DNA of 64,000 bases from positions 20,397,545 to 20,461,544 of the forward strand of contig NC_052399.1 in NCBI RefSeq assembly GCF_009389715.1. Direction: 5' to 3'. Positions 38,290-47,991 of the stretch are shown here, piece after piece (the first letter of the stretch is position 1; the number at the start of each line of letters is the position of its first letter). The DNA comes from Phoenix dactylifera (Eukaryota > Streptophyta > Magnoliopsida > Arecales > Arecaceae). Below the pieces are notes generated by a model that ran no database searches, was not told the origin of the DNA, and saw only the letters and a program-made list of their open reading frames with translations. The position numbers and the translations under genes are program-made.

Positions 38290-40870
38290 GCCGCGACGCT
38301 ATTCGAAGATCGAGAGCTCCTCCCTCAAAGGAGATCGGCCATGGACGGGGGAGAGAGAAGATAACACGGAATTCGAAGGGGATTCCGGTAGCGAGGGGAA
38401 TCCAGAAGAGTTCCGGCTGCCGAAGAAAACTAGACGAAGCCAAACGGGGACGCCAATCGCTAAAAGAAATGAACGATAGAAGAAATAGCAAAAATATCAA
38501 ACCCCACGCGTCCAAAGGCTTCAAGGAGCCGCCAACCTTGGAGAGTTGAGTCCGGCAAGGGACCCGCCAAGAAACCCGTTTCGAGGTACGCTTGCCTACG
38601 GCGCTCGTCGCCCAGCTGGAAACAGACCAGGTTGAGCCGGGCGACATCTCTATCCGAGCCGGCTCGAACTTTTTTTTAGACTTTGGATCGGACTTAGATC
38701 CAAAAATAATTAAATTTTTTGAATGTGAGCCCGATCCAAACTCAATTGGGCCAGACCGAATTACCTATTTAGGCCGAAAACTAGGCTGCTCTAAACCTTC
38801 CAAAAACCGTTTGAGTGACACCTAAAATAAATTAGTTATAGTTCAATATTCTGCTGCCAACTTAAGGTTAATATAAAACAAATGAAATATCCAACCAATC
38901 AACCATACTCTGGAGCTCATTAATCCACTAGCCCAATGAACCTATTGGAGACTTGGAGTAGCCCAATGAACCTATTGGAGACTTGGAGTAGTGAACAGGC
39001 CCATTTTGGAATGAGCCTAAATAATCGAACTGGGCTAGATTCCGACCTGAATTCAGGCTCGAGCTTGGGCCGGGCTCAGGCCGAGCCAATATCTACCCAA
39101 GCTCGGCCCGAAAAATAAATGGGCTTCGTAATTAAACCCAAACTCAGCCTAGAATTTTTCAGGTCTAGCCCGTGGCCCGACCTAAAGTTGACCTGGCCTG
39201 ATGGCCTTCAAGCCAGCCCTAGTAACTCCTTAGAAATTTCTGCAGGTTGGAGCTCTGGTAGGTGAACCAACCAAATCCCTGAACCGGACCCTATGGAGTA
39301 AATAGGTCAATCGTAGACCAAAACCACTTTAGGCAAGTTAGGGTGTGTTATTTACCACATTGTTGTGTGTTACTGATTTCCAGCTTTTTGATGTTGTTTG
39401 ATGGTGTACTTTGTTTAAGATATACCAATAGGTAGCTGGGGATGTGCACGGGCCGGGCCGAGCCGGTTTGTAATTAAATCCGAAACCGAATCTATTTAAA
39501 TTAGTTTTCTAAAACTGAATCAGAAATTAAAATCGAACCAACTATTTACAGCAACTGCTTAAAGCCGATCCGAAAACTTCAATTAAGTTCGGTCCAAAAA
39601 ATACTACACTAATTAGGGACAGCACTGGCACTTTCATAGTCGAGCAAATGAAAAATTCTTAGCATGGATATTTTTGAATGATGTGTAATAAGATCTCTTG
39701 GATACAAGAACCAGAATTGAAAAGTTGTGAATACAATGAGATCTTATATTTATGACCGTCGACTTATAAAGCCGAACTAACAAGATTGGCTCAAGGATGT
39801 AAACCAAGATTCGGAGAGGACATGAGCTGCACTCAAACAGATTTTATAGCCCAGCAAAATCAAAATGAGCTCGGCTCGGCAAGAAACTCCAGCTTCAATC
39901 AAACTTCATCGATCAACCAGAATATATCTTGTTAGGTAATTAGAAACCAAAAGATTATGCCGAGCTGCATCGTAGCCTCCGATAGAAACTTTTACTCAAT
40001 CAGTGTTCTATATTAGCCTTTGTGGGATTAATTTGTTGGAAGTTTCCTGGAGGTTTTCTGCTCTTTCTTTCCTCTTTTGAGCTCCTCTTTCAGGTAAGCA
40101 CGTTTTCTTCTCTCTCCCCTTTATATGTAATTTATTTCATTATCTTAATGAATTGTGATTGGGTTCTGCCCAATTTACTTCTCAAAAATCAGTGTTCTGT
40201 TCAGATGTCTGTCGAACAAGCCATGTGACCTTTCACTTCAGCTTAGAAGCTTAAAACATTTCAATTTAAAATGTATTCAAATTTGATTTCACTGTGAAAC
40301 GGAAAGAAAAGAAAAGCCTGCATTTCATTAAGCAAATGACAGCAGCAAATTGCTTTAATGATCAGTCGTTCATTTATTTTAGCCAGCAAAGGCTGTTTCC
40401 AAACCCTCTTTCTCAAAATCCGTTCATGAATTCATATTGTTTTAAATACTCAATTTATCTTATCAATCCTCAGCTATGACTACATCATCCTATTGCAGGG
40501 TCATAACACTGACTAATCATCTTGCGTGAGCTGCGCATCATTTTGCAGCAAAGTCTTTTAGGATCGCTGATCTGTTGGTGGTATGTCACTAATCATTTTA
40601 AACATGACCTTCAGGATAAATCATATGCCAATGCATTAGGCCCCATTGGTGGGATCCTCAACATAGCGAGGTCAAAATTCATATAGTTCTAGATTTCATA
40701 TTCCAGTTCTAAAATTATGAGGTGTTAAAATCAATCGATCAAATCCAGAATAAGATTATATATCGTCATAACCTTCCAAAATAATATATTACATAATAAT
40801 ATACTATACATCAAATTCATACATCATGAATAATACCACTCAAAAGTCATGAATATAATAATTTAATGAT
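38290..40870. other. Upstream region of the CFS1-like gene and repeat-rich spacer
   Basis: The stretch 38290-38650 is the GC-richer 5' region of the minus-strand gene. A 30-bp unit is repeated twice at about 38932-38991. Two blocks of GGGCC/CGAGC-rich sequence (about 38690-39225 and 39435-39605) resemble decayed hAT-type MITEs with GGCCCG subterminal motifs. No gene is supported. Confidence 0.4.
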
Positions 40871-40877
40871 TACTAAT

Positions 40878-41176
40878 TGTTGCGGGATTTTCACCCCGGC
40901 AACAGCCTTAGTCCCAACCGAGCCGAGCAGAAAGAGACCGCGTCCCCCACGAGGTATTGTCCGCTTTGGGCGCTCCGGTCCGCGCGTCCAGCGCTGACGG
41001 AGGGAGACGTTTCCGGCCCGCGCGTCCAGCGCTGACAGGGGGATTGCCCTCACGGTTTTGTCCCACAAAAGGGCCCTCGTGAGGAAAAGGCTTCGCCCTC
41101 CTCATTATAAGGCACGGAACCTTTCCGCTCTCGCCGATGTGGGACTAAATTCAAGGCCCCCTCCCCTCCCACAACA
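40878..41176 (-). repeat. LTR-B, 299 bp, left terminus of the chimeric insertion
   Basis: On the minus strand it starts TGTTGTGGGAGG and ends ATCCCGCAACA, so it has TG...CA ends with a short inverted repeat. It contains TCCCACATCGG and a TATA-like CCTTATAATG, and further on GCGGACAATACC, a set of motifs shared by several plant TRIM-type LTRs. An internal tandem pair of about 33 bp (GTCAGCGCTGGACGCGCGG) is also present. It is immediately preceded by GGGGGGGCTA, a polypurine tract ending like that of LTR-A. Confidence 0.7.
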
Positions 41177-41283
41177 TAGCCCCCCCAGCGGGAAGGTTCC
41201 GGCCAGGTTTTACCCCAACGGGCCCCCACAGTCCTGGAGGGTAGTCAATAGAGAGAGGAGGCTGCCCTTCCTCTAGCGCCAAC

Positions 41284-41995
41284 TGTTGCTGGTGGTCCAA
41301 ACCGAGAACGATTGGCACAGCGGTGTGAACGGGATTCCGTCTGAGTTGCCTTGGTTGGTGTTGATTGCGCTCCACCTTCCACCGGGAAACCTGCAAGCAA
41401 GCCTCGCACCACCACTGGGGTAGTGGGGGCCCTCCGACGATCAAGTCAGAGGAGATTGGAGGAGAAGGAGAGATAATAGTAGCAAGTAGGAGAATGCTCT
41501 GGAAGTTCTTGCTTACCCCCTTCCTTCTCCCCCCAGCCCATATATACCAGGCTGGGGGGTCTTTCAGGGGGGTTCGTCATCGTGGGGCACGATGGAGCTG
41601 CCACTGACACGGCCGTTACAGGGCGTCGTGGGGCAGCGCTGGGTACGGCCATAACAGGGCATAGTGGAGCTCCGCCTTGTACGGCTGTTACAGGGGATCG
41701 TGGAGCAGCGCCAGATACAACCGTTGCAGGGAGTAGTGGAGCAGGAGGCTGCGGCGTGCCTCTGGGGAATAGCCTGTCGTTGTCGAGAGATGTCCGACTC
41801 GGGGTCGGGCTGCGGAGCCGAAGATGTCCGACTCGGGGTCGGATTGCTGGATCAAGGGGCAGCCGACTCGGGGTCGGGCTGCGGAGCCGAAGATATCCGA
41901 CTCGGGGTCGGACAGCTGGATCTAGGGACTGCCGTAGTCTTCCTGGGTGCGCGTGCCGGTCACGTGGGGCATGGCGGCTAAGTTCCCCCGTAACA
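41284..41995 (-). repeat. LTR-A, 3' copy, 712 bp
   Basis: On the minus strand it starts TGTTACGGGGGAAC and ends CCAGCAACA. It is nearly identical to 46053-46762, with a 2-bp length difference in a C-rich run and few substitutions, so the insertion is young. It carries four CCGAC...GTCGG palindromes (41794-41911) and a TATA box within an inverted repeat (41529-41559). Confidence 0.88.
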
Positions 41996-42216
41996 GTAGC
42001 CCCCCACTTCCGAGCCTGGAACCAGGAGGGGAACGGGTGAAGGGAGTGATGCTTCGAGATTGCCGCCATCCCTCGGAAAGGCGCGCGCGCTTCGAGCTCC
42101 CCGCCTCCTTTATGGCATATAGCGGTTGTCGCTGATCTGGCAGTCTGCGGATTTCGGCGGACATCCTTCCTCTTTTTAACTCTTGGTAACGTCTCGCCGA
42201 CTCCTGACTCTCGAAG

Positions 42217-42680
42217 TTCTTCCGGCGCCAGGCCAGGCATCCGAGGGTTAGGCCTCAGGAAATTCTTCCGGCGTTAAGCCAGGCATCCGAGGGTTAGGCC
42301 CCAGGAGATTCTTCCGGCGCTAAGCCAGGCATCCGAGGGTTAGGCCTCAGGAAATTCTTCCGGCGCTAAGCCAGGCATCCGAGGGTTAGGCCTCAGGAAA
42401 TTCTTCCGGCGCTAAGCCAGGCATCCGAGGGTTAGGCCTCAGGAAATTCTTCCGGCGCTAAGCCCGGCATCCGAGGGTTAGGCCTCAGGAAATTCTTCCG
42501 GCGCTAGGCCCGGCATCCGAGGGTTAGGCCTCAGAAAATTCTTCCGGCGCTAGGCCCGGCATCCGAGGGTTAGGCCTCAGGAAATTCTTCCGGCGCTAGG
42601 CCAGGCATCCGAGGGTTAGGCCTCAGGAAATTCTTCCGGCGCTAAGCCAAGCATCCGAGGGTTAGGCCTCAGGAAATTCC
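42217..42680. repeat. Tandem array, 46-bp unit, about 10 copies
   Basis: The unit contains CTTCCGGCGCTAAGCC then GGCATCCGAGGGTTAGGC and CTCAGGAAATT. Copies differ mainly by A/G at AAGCC/AGGCC and by CAG/CCG. It lies between the protease remnant and the 3' LTR-A, where Tat-lineage elements are known to carry variable tandem repeats. Confidence 0.92.
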
Positions 42681-43790
42681 GCTCGTTGGTCAGCCAAGGC
42701 TGGCGCAAGCCGAGGCGACCGGTCGGGGCTTCAGGCTAGTCTGCTCCCGGGATGATCATCGGGTTAGCCTGGCATCCGAGGGCCGAGCCTCGGGAAATTC
42801 CGCTCGTTGGTCGGCCAAGGCTGGCGCAAGCCGAGGCGACCGGTCGGGGCTTCAGGCTAGTCTGCTCCCGGGATGATCATCGGGTTAGCCTGGCATCTGA
42901 GGGTTGTTAGGCCTCAGGGAATTCCGCTCGTTGGTCGGCCAAGGCTGGCGCAAGCCGAGGCGACCGGTCGGGGCTTCAGGCTAGTCTGCTCCCGGGATGA
43001 TCATCGGGTTAGCCTGGCATCCGAGGGCCGAGCCTCGGGAAATTCCACTCGTTGGTCGGCCAAGGCTGGCGCAAGCCGAGGCGACCGGTCGGAGCTTCAG
43101 GCTAATCTGCTCCCGGGATGATCATCGGGTTAGCCTGGCATCCGAGGACCGAGCCTCGGGAAATTCCGCTCGTTGGTCGGCCAAGGCTGGCGCAAGCCGA
43201 GGCGACCGGTCGGGGCTTCAGGCTAGTCTGCTCCCGGGATGATCATCGGGTTAGCCTGGCATCCGAGGGCCGAGCCTCGGGAAATTCCGCTCGTTGGTCG
43301 GCCAAGGCTGGCGCAAGCCGAGGCGACCGGTCGGGGCTTCAGGCTAGTCTGCTCCCGGGATGATCATCGGGTTAGCCTGGCATCCGAGGGCCGAGCCTCG
43401 GGAAATTCCGCTCGTTGGTCGGCCAAGGCTAGCGCAAGCCGAGGCGACCGGTCGGGGCTTCAGGCTAGTCTGCTCCCGGGATGATCATCGGGTTAGCCTG
43501 GCATCCGAGGGCCGAGCCTCGGAAAATTCCGCTCGTTGGTCGGCCAAGGCTGGCGCAAGCCGAGGCGACCGGTCGGGGCTTCAGGCTAGTCTGCTCCCGG
43601 GATGATCATCGGGTTAGCCTGGCATCCGAGGGCCGAGCCTCGGGAAATTCCGCTCGTTGGTCGGCCAAGGCTGGCGCAAGCCGAGGCGACCGGTCGGGGC
43701 TTCAGGCTAGTCTGCTCCCGGGATGATCATCGGGTTAGCCTGGCATCCGAGGGCCGAGCCTCGGAAAATTCCGCTCGCTGGTCGTGCGCC
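42681..43790. repeat. Tandem array, 121-bp unit, 9 copies plus a partial
   Basis: Units start with GCTCGTTGGTC at about 42681, 42802, 42926, 43048, 43169, 43290, 43411, 43532 and 43653; a partial unit begins at 43774. One unit is 124 bp. Each contains GATGATCATCGGG and ends with GGCATCCGAGGGCCGAGCC then TCGGGAAATTCC, a segment clearly related to the 46-bp unit next to it. Copies are very similar. Confidence 0.93.
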
Positions 43791-44159
43791 TGTCGCTTGC
43801 CGCCCGACGGGATTTCTCCGTGGCCAGCTGCGATCGTGTTTCTCCTCCTCTCCCAGCGTCGCCTGAGGAACACCAGAAGGGCATTAAATGCTAATTGAAG
43901 CGTTACCTGGGAAATCGGACCGCCAGTTGCTGCTTGCAAGGAGTGTCAGTTAAGCGGCCGCGATACGCGCGTTCTTCGAGGCGGATGCGGCCTGGGCGCG
44001 AGCGGAGATACGTGGACCGAGGGATACATGGCGCCCGGAGTGTCCTGCACAAAGAATGCAATTAAGGAGAACGACGCTTAGGAGATCGTGGGAGGATACG
44101 CCTCGAGAGCCGGAACGGCTCCGGATTCGGTGCGCCCGCCTTTATTGGAGCCACCCGCA

Positions 44160-44429
44160 TCGGAACGACCGGGGGGCCTCGTAAAACAAAATATCAGCTG
44201 AGCTTCCACTATCAACAAGAACACGCCTTACATCATAGTTTGCCATAGTGAGGGAGATCACCATGGCGTCATCGTGGGGAGTCTGAACCCCCTTTACATC
44301 CTCATCAGAAAAGGTGATTACATTACCGACCCTCTGCCTCTTTGCGACGACTGTTGCTCCGGACGCCTCAGTCGAGCCCCCTGCATTCCTCTCGGGTCGG
44401 GGGCAGCCCCCAGTGATGGTGTGGATCAC
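44160..44429 (-). pseudogene. Truncated retrotransposon aspartic protease
   Basis: The frame holds HTITGG, then ITFSDEDVKGVQTPHDDA, then RRVLVDSGSSADILFYEA. This is the N-terminal half of a Ty3/gypsy pro domain with the DSG catalytic triplet. Similarity stops after ADILFYEA and the rest of pol is absent. It is in a different frame from gag (offset 2), so a frameshift separates them; whether programmed or mutational cannot be told. Confidence 0.85.
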
Positions 44430-44503
44430 GCCCGCGACGGGTCGATTCTGCTCCCGAGGCTCCGGAGGGGCCGGGTCGGCCGGACGCGAGTCTGCGGGGG
44501 ACG

Positions 44504-46012
44504 TCAGTCGTTCACATATCGACCGAGACGCCCCCGGCGGATGAGAGCCTCGATCTCGTTCCGAAGCTGGAAGTAGTCTTCGGTGTCGTGGCCATGGTCT
44601 CGGTGGTACTCACAGTACGCCCGAGAGGGCCTCCTCCCAGGAATCTTCTTCATCTGTCTCGGGACCGGGAGGTCCTCCCGCCCCTTGATTTCCATGAGGA
44701 TCTGGGCCCGGGGAGTCAGGAGAGGAGTGTACCGGTTGAAACGTCGGGGCGGAGAACGAGGGCGTAGGGCGTCGTGGTTCCTCGCCGGCGACAGGCTTCT
44801 GCGCCGACGTTGAGGCGTCGGGCTCCTCCTCTGGCATGCCTCTTTTCGCCTTTTCTTCCCGAGCTTTGGAGGGATCTCGGCGGCCTCCTTGCTCCGGTGG
44901 GCGGCCGCCTCCTCGGCGTCCGCATACTGGTTCGCCCGGGACAACAGCTCCGGGAAGCTCCGCGGCAGGCGTTTGTCCAGGGAGAAGGTGAGTCTGCCCT
45001 TTCGGAAGCCACGCTTCAGGGCTGAAAGAGCCACCTCCTGGCTCAGGTTCCGGACTTCCAGCGTAGCCTTGTTGAAGCGGGTAAGATAATCCCGCAAGCT
45101 TTCTCCCTCGTTTTGCCGGACATCAAAGAGGGAGTCGGAGACCAGTCGCCGCCGGCTACTGACGGCGAAATGGGTGATGAAGAGGCGAGTAAACTGGTCG
45201 AAGGACTGGATTGAGTTAGCCTCCAAGCCGGCGAACCACGCCCTTGCCGGGCCACGGAGGGTCGCCGGGAAGGCCTTGCAGAGGAGAGGATCTGATGCTC
45301 CGTGGAGGAGCATAAGGGTCCTGAAACTCTCGACGTGATCCCGCGGGTCCGCCGCCCCGTCATAGGGCTCGATCGCCGGCATTTTAAACCCCGGCGGATT
45401 CGGGGTCCGCAGGATCCTCGAGGCAAGCGCCGGCTGGGAGGAGATCTCCAAGTCGGCGAAGGGATCTTTGGAGTGGCCCTTCAGGACCTGGAGTTGTCGA
45501 TGGAGATCGTCCACCCGCCGGTCCAGGGAGCGCGACCGATGGGTGGGAGACAAGGAGCACCGAGAGGGGGACCGACTGGAGCGCGGGTTCCTTGAGGACT
45601 GGGGGGTCTGGGAACGCGCCCGGGCCCGCCTCTCGTACCCCGCGCAGCTCCGATGGGAAGGTCCCGGCAGAATGGACCGTGCTCGAGAATCTTCCTCGCG
45701 CCGGCGCTCCTCCCCATGGGAGAGGAAGGAGTGCGGGTTGAGGAGGACAGGTGAGCGCTCAGGGAGCAGCGGCTCCTGGGCCCGCTGCGGCGCCCGAGAC
45801 ATCACACCCTGCAGGTTCTGCACTGCCTCCGCGAGGGTGCGAACCTGCTGGGCTAACTGGTCGAACTGAGCGGCTTCGACCATCTGAATGGGAGGTAGAG
45901 CGGTGGAGTGTTGCTGAGAATGTGTTGGAGACGCAGCGGCCTCCCGGCCGGAGGCGCGAGAGGCCCCGCGACCGGAGGCATTGGAAGCTCCACGACCACC
46001 TCGCCGTGCCAT
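44504..46012 (-). CDS. gag: Gag polyprotein of the Tat/Retand-type element
   Basis: This 502-aa frame starts at the ATG at 46012, 22 bp after the primer-binding site; a longer in-frame reading back into the LTR is not needed. Features in order: Gly/Arg-rich start (MARRGGRGASNASGRG), a short coiled-coil-like stretch (FDQLAQQVRTLAEAVQNLQ), an Arg/Ser-rich linker, the Retrotrans_gag core (PYDGAADPRDHVESF, ARAWFAGLE, FDQFTRLFITHF, GESLRDYLTRFN), and a C-terminal YCEYHRDHGHDTED motif. It would form the virus-like particle. The motif's usual final cysteine (TEDC) reads TEDY here. The full-length frame suggests recent activity or recent insertion. Confidence 0.88.
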   Translation of the reverse strand: MARRGGRGASNASGRGASRASGREAAASPTHSQQHSTALPPIQMVEAAQFDQLAQQVRTLAEAVQNLQGVMSRAPQRAQEPLLPERSPVLLNPHSFLSHGEERRREEDSRARSILPGPSHRSCAGYERRARARSQTPQSSRNPRSSRSPSRCSLSPTHRSRSLDRRVDDLHRQLQVLKGHSKDPFADLEISSQPALASRILRTPNPPGFKMPAIEPYDGAADPRDHVESFRTLMLLHGASDPLLCKAFPATLRGPARAWFAGLEANSIQSFDQFTRLFITHFAVSSRRRLVSDSLFDVRQNEGESLRDYLTRFNKATLEVRNLSQEVALSALKRGFRKGRLTFSLDKRLPRSFPELLSRANQYADAEEAAAHRSKEAAEIPPKLGKKRRKEACQRRSPTPQRRRRSLSPARNHDALRPRSPPRRFNRYTPLLTPRAQILMEIKGREDLPVPRQMKKIPGRRPSRAYCEYHRDHGHDTEDYFQLRNEIEALIRRGRLGRYVND

Positions 46013-46033
46013 TACGATCGCTCTGAGATTCGT

Positions 46034-46050
46034 CCCTTCCTCTAGCGCCA
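46034..46050 (-). promoter_or_regulatory. Retroelement primer-binding site
   Basis: On the minus strand TGGCGCTAGAGGAAGGG begins two bases after the end of LTR-A. It starts TGG, as expected for a site paired to the CCA end of a tRNA. The identity of the tRNA is not assigned. The same 17 bases recur at 41265-41281 after the other LTR-A. Confidence 0.7.
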
Positions 46051-46052
46051 AC

Positions 46053-46762
46053 TGTTGCTGGTGGTCCAAACCGAGAACGATTGGCACAGCGGTGTGAACG
46101 GAATTCCGTCTGAGTTGCCTTGGTTGGTGTTGATTGCGCTCCACCTTCCACCGGGAAACCTGCAAGCAAGCCTCGCACCACCACTGGAGTAGTGGGGGCC
46201 CTCCGACGATCAAGTCAGAGGAGATTGGAGGAGAAGGAGAGATAATAGTAGCAAGTAGGAGAATGCTCTGGAAGTTCTTGCTTACCCCCCCTTCTCCCCC
46301 CAGCCCATATATACCAGGCTGGGGGGTCTTTCAGGGGGGTTCGTCATCGTGGGGCACGATGGAGCTGCCACTGACACGGCCGTTACAGGGCGTCGTGGGG
46401 CAGCGCTGGGTACGGCCATAACAGGGCGTAGTGGAGCTCCGCCTTGTACGGCTGTTACAGGGGATCGTGGAGCAGCGCCAGATACAACCGTTGCAGGGAG
46501 TAGTGGAGCAGGAGGCTGCGGCGTGCCTCTGGGGAATAGCCTGTCGTTGTCGAGAGATGTCCGACTCGGGGTCGGGCTGCGGAGCCGAAGATGTCCGACT
46601 CGGGGTCGGATTGCTGGATCAAGGGGCAGCCGACTCGGGGTCGGGCTGCGGAGCCGAAGATATCCGACTCGGGGTCGGACAGCTGGATCTAGGGACTGCC
46701 GTAGTCTTCCTGGGTGCGCGTGCCGGTCACGTGGGGCATGGCGGCCAAGTTCCCCCGTAACA
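46053..46762 (-). repeat. LTR-A, 5' copy, 710 bp
   Basis: The partner of 41284-41995. It holds the same four CCGAC...GTCGG palindromes (46561-46678) and the TATA-in-hairpin element (46296-46326). It is followed on the minus strand by the primer-binding site and gag, so it is the transcriptional 5' LTR. Confidence 0.88.
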
Positions 46763-46767
46763 CTAAT

Positions 46768-47991
46768 AAATTTAGAAAAAGTGATACATTACTTACCTTG
46801 CAAACGCAATCCGACTAACATATCCAATTAATTTCGAAGATCCTTCTTAGAGCCTAATATCCAAAAATTATATTTTTCATTAAATTTTCATCACAATTAT
46901 AAAAACTTTAAATTCCAACACCTTTATAGGACAGACCAAGCGGGAGTACCGACATCCTGATCGGTTCGATCAAAGTGCAATTTATCAAATCATACTCGGA
47001 CTAGGACACAGATGGTTCAACAAAAATCGGGGCAAATCTAACAGTATTTGGCAGGGGCCGAGGTGGGGTTGACATGTTGCCCGACAACCTTAGATCAGAA
47101 CCCTTCCTCAAGGTCAATTCAAAATCACTGTGAAGAGTCCCTATTGGATCCAACTACCCTAGAGAGAGAGTAGGAAGAAAAAATTCAGTAGAGAGAGAAT
47201 CTCAATTCGAGTTCAATCAGGGGTCTAGGTTTGGTTGTCAATGCACAATCAACCTGGATGAATTAACATGTCTAATCATAAATCAAAAGAGAGAAACTTT
47301 GTAGAAAGAAAAAAAAGGCAAAAAATAAGAAAGAAGGAGAGAGAAGAGAGAGGAGAGAGAAAGAAGAGAGAGACTGCTCACTTCTTTTTCCCCAAAATAG
47401 GGGATCCGTCCCCCTCCTTCTCGTCGATCGGATCCAGGGGCGGCCGCGGCGGCCAACCCCAATGGCGGCAGGAGGTGGCAAGGTAGGCTCGACCAACCTC
47501 GGCATCTTATGGCGGTGAACATGGGTTGACGGTGAGCGAAAATGGCCGAAATAGGGCTCCCCTATTTTGGCAATTTCTACAATTTGTCGACCCAAAGCGA
47601 GGCAAACAAACTTCCACATCATGAGAGGGAAAAGGAGAAGAGAGGAGCACCATACCTTAGTCTGGTGAGGTTTTGACAGCTCTCTCTCTCTCCGGCGACA
47701 AGTCAAGGAAGAAGAAGAAGAACTGAAGATGAGTTGGGGTTCGGAGCCTCAACCTTGGATGGACTCAAAGAGGGAGGAGCAGCTCTAAATATAGGTGGAG
47801 AAAAGCTGGAATCTGGCCCTTAGTTGGATTCCTTCTGATGAGGTCGGGAGGAAGAAAACTCTCGTCACATGTGTTGGGCACGCATGGTCCCCTTTCTTTT
47901 TTCTTTTTTTTGGGGGCCGAAACATAGTTCTGGGCCGATCAAATGGAGCTGGCCTGATTTGGTTTCAGGCTTAAAAGGCCTGAGTATTACA
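46768..47991 (-). mobile_element. Probable older LTR hosting the chimeric insertion
   Basis: On the minus strand the sequence begins TGTAATACTCAGGCC at 47991. A TATA-like CTATATTTAGAG follows at about 47787-47798, and the sequence runs left to the CTAAT site, continuing beyond the insertion into about 40690-40877. The TGTAATAC start, the TATA spacing and the CA-rich ending resemble a chromovirus-type LTR. No second LTR or coding region was found and the left end is not defined. Confidence 0.35.

Larger units (their letters stand above)
40878..46762 (-). mobile_element. Chimeric Ty3/gypsy-type LTR insertion with unlike termini
   Basis: The 5885-bp insertion is flanked by a perfect 5-bp duplication, CTAAT, at 40873-40877 and 46763-46767. 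In minus-strand order: LTR-A (46762-46053), primer-binding site (46050-46034), gag, broken protease, 121-bp array, 46-bp array, polypurine tract (about 42010-41996), LTR-A (41995-41284), primer-binding site again (41281-41265), about 88 bp, a second polypurine-like tract, and LTR-B (41176-40878). No reverse transcriptase, RNase H or integrase remains, so it is non-autonomous. The gag type and the repeats upstream of the 3' LTR point to the Tat/Retand lineage. How A and B termini came together is discussed in the findings. Confidence 0.8.

Noticed and set aside
40878-41176. LTR-B as a Cassandra element carrying a 5S rRNA-like promoter
   Set aside because: It shares the TCCCACATCGG and GCGGACAATA motifs of several TRIM LTRs, but I could not find the 5S internal control region that defines Cassandra.
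41446-42240. A 264-aa minus-strand frame covering the 3' LTR-A
   Set aside because: It reads through the LTR palindromes and promoter and is low-complexity Pro/Arg-rich. An LTR is not expected to code.
42873-43898. A chain of seven similar 81-98 aa frames, each stop overlapping the next start (ATGA), looking like a repeat-protein operon
   Set aside because: The 121-bp repeat period is not a multiple of three, so the same frame simply recurs in each unit. The stop-start overlap is built into the repeated sequence GGGATGATC. They lie antisense within a retrotransposon array.
44274-46026. Several plus-strand frames of 76-133 aa opposite gag
   Set aside because: Antisense shadows of gag and protease; no independent motif or start context.
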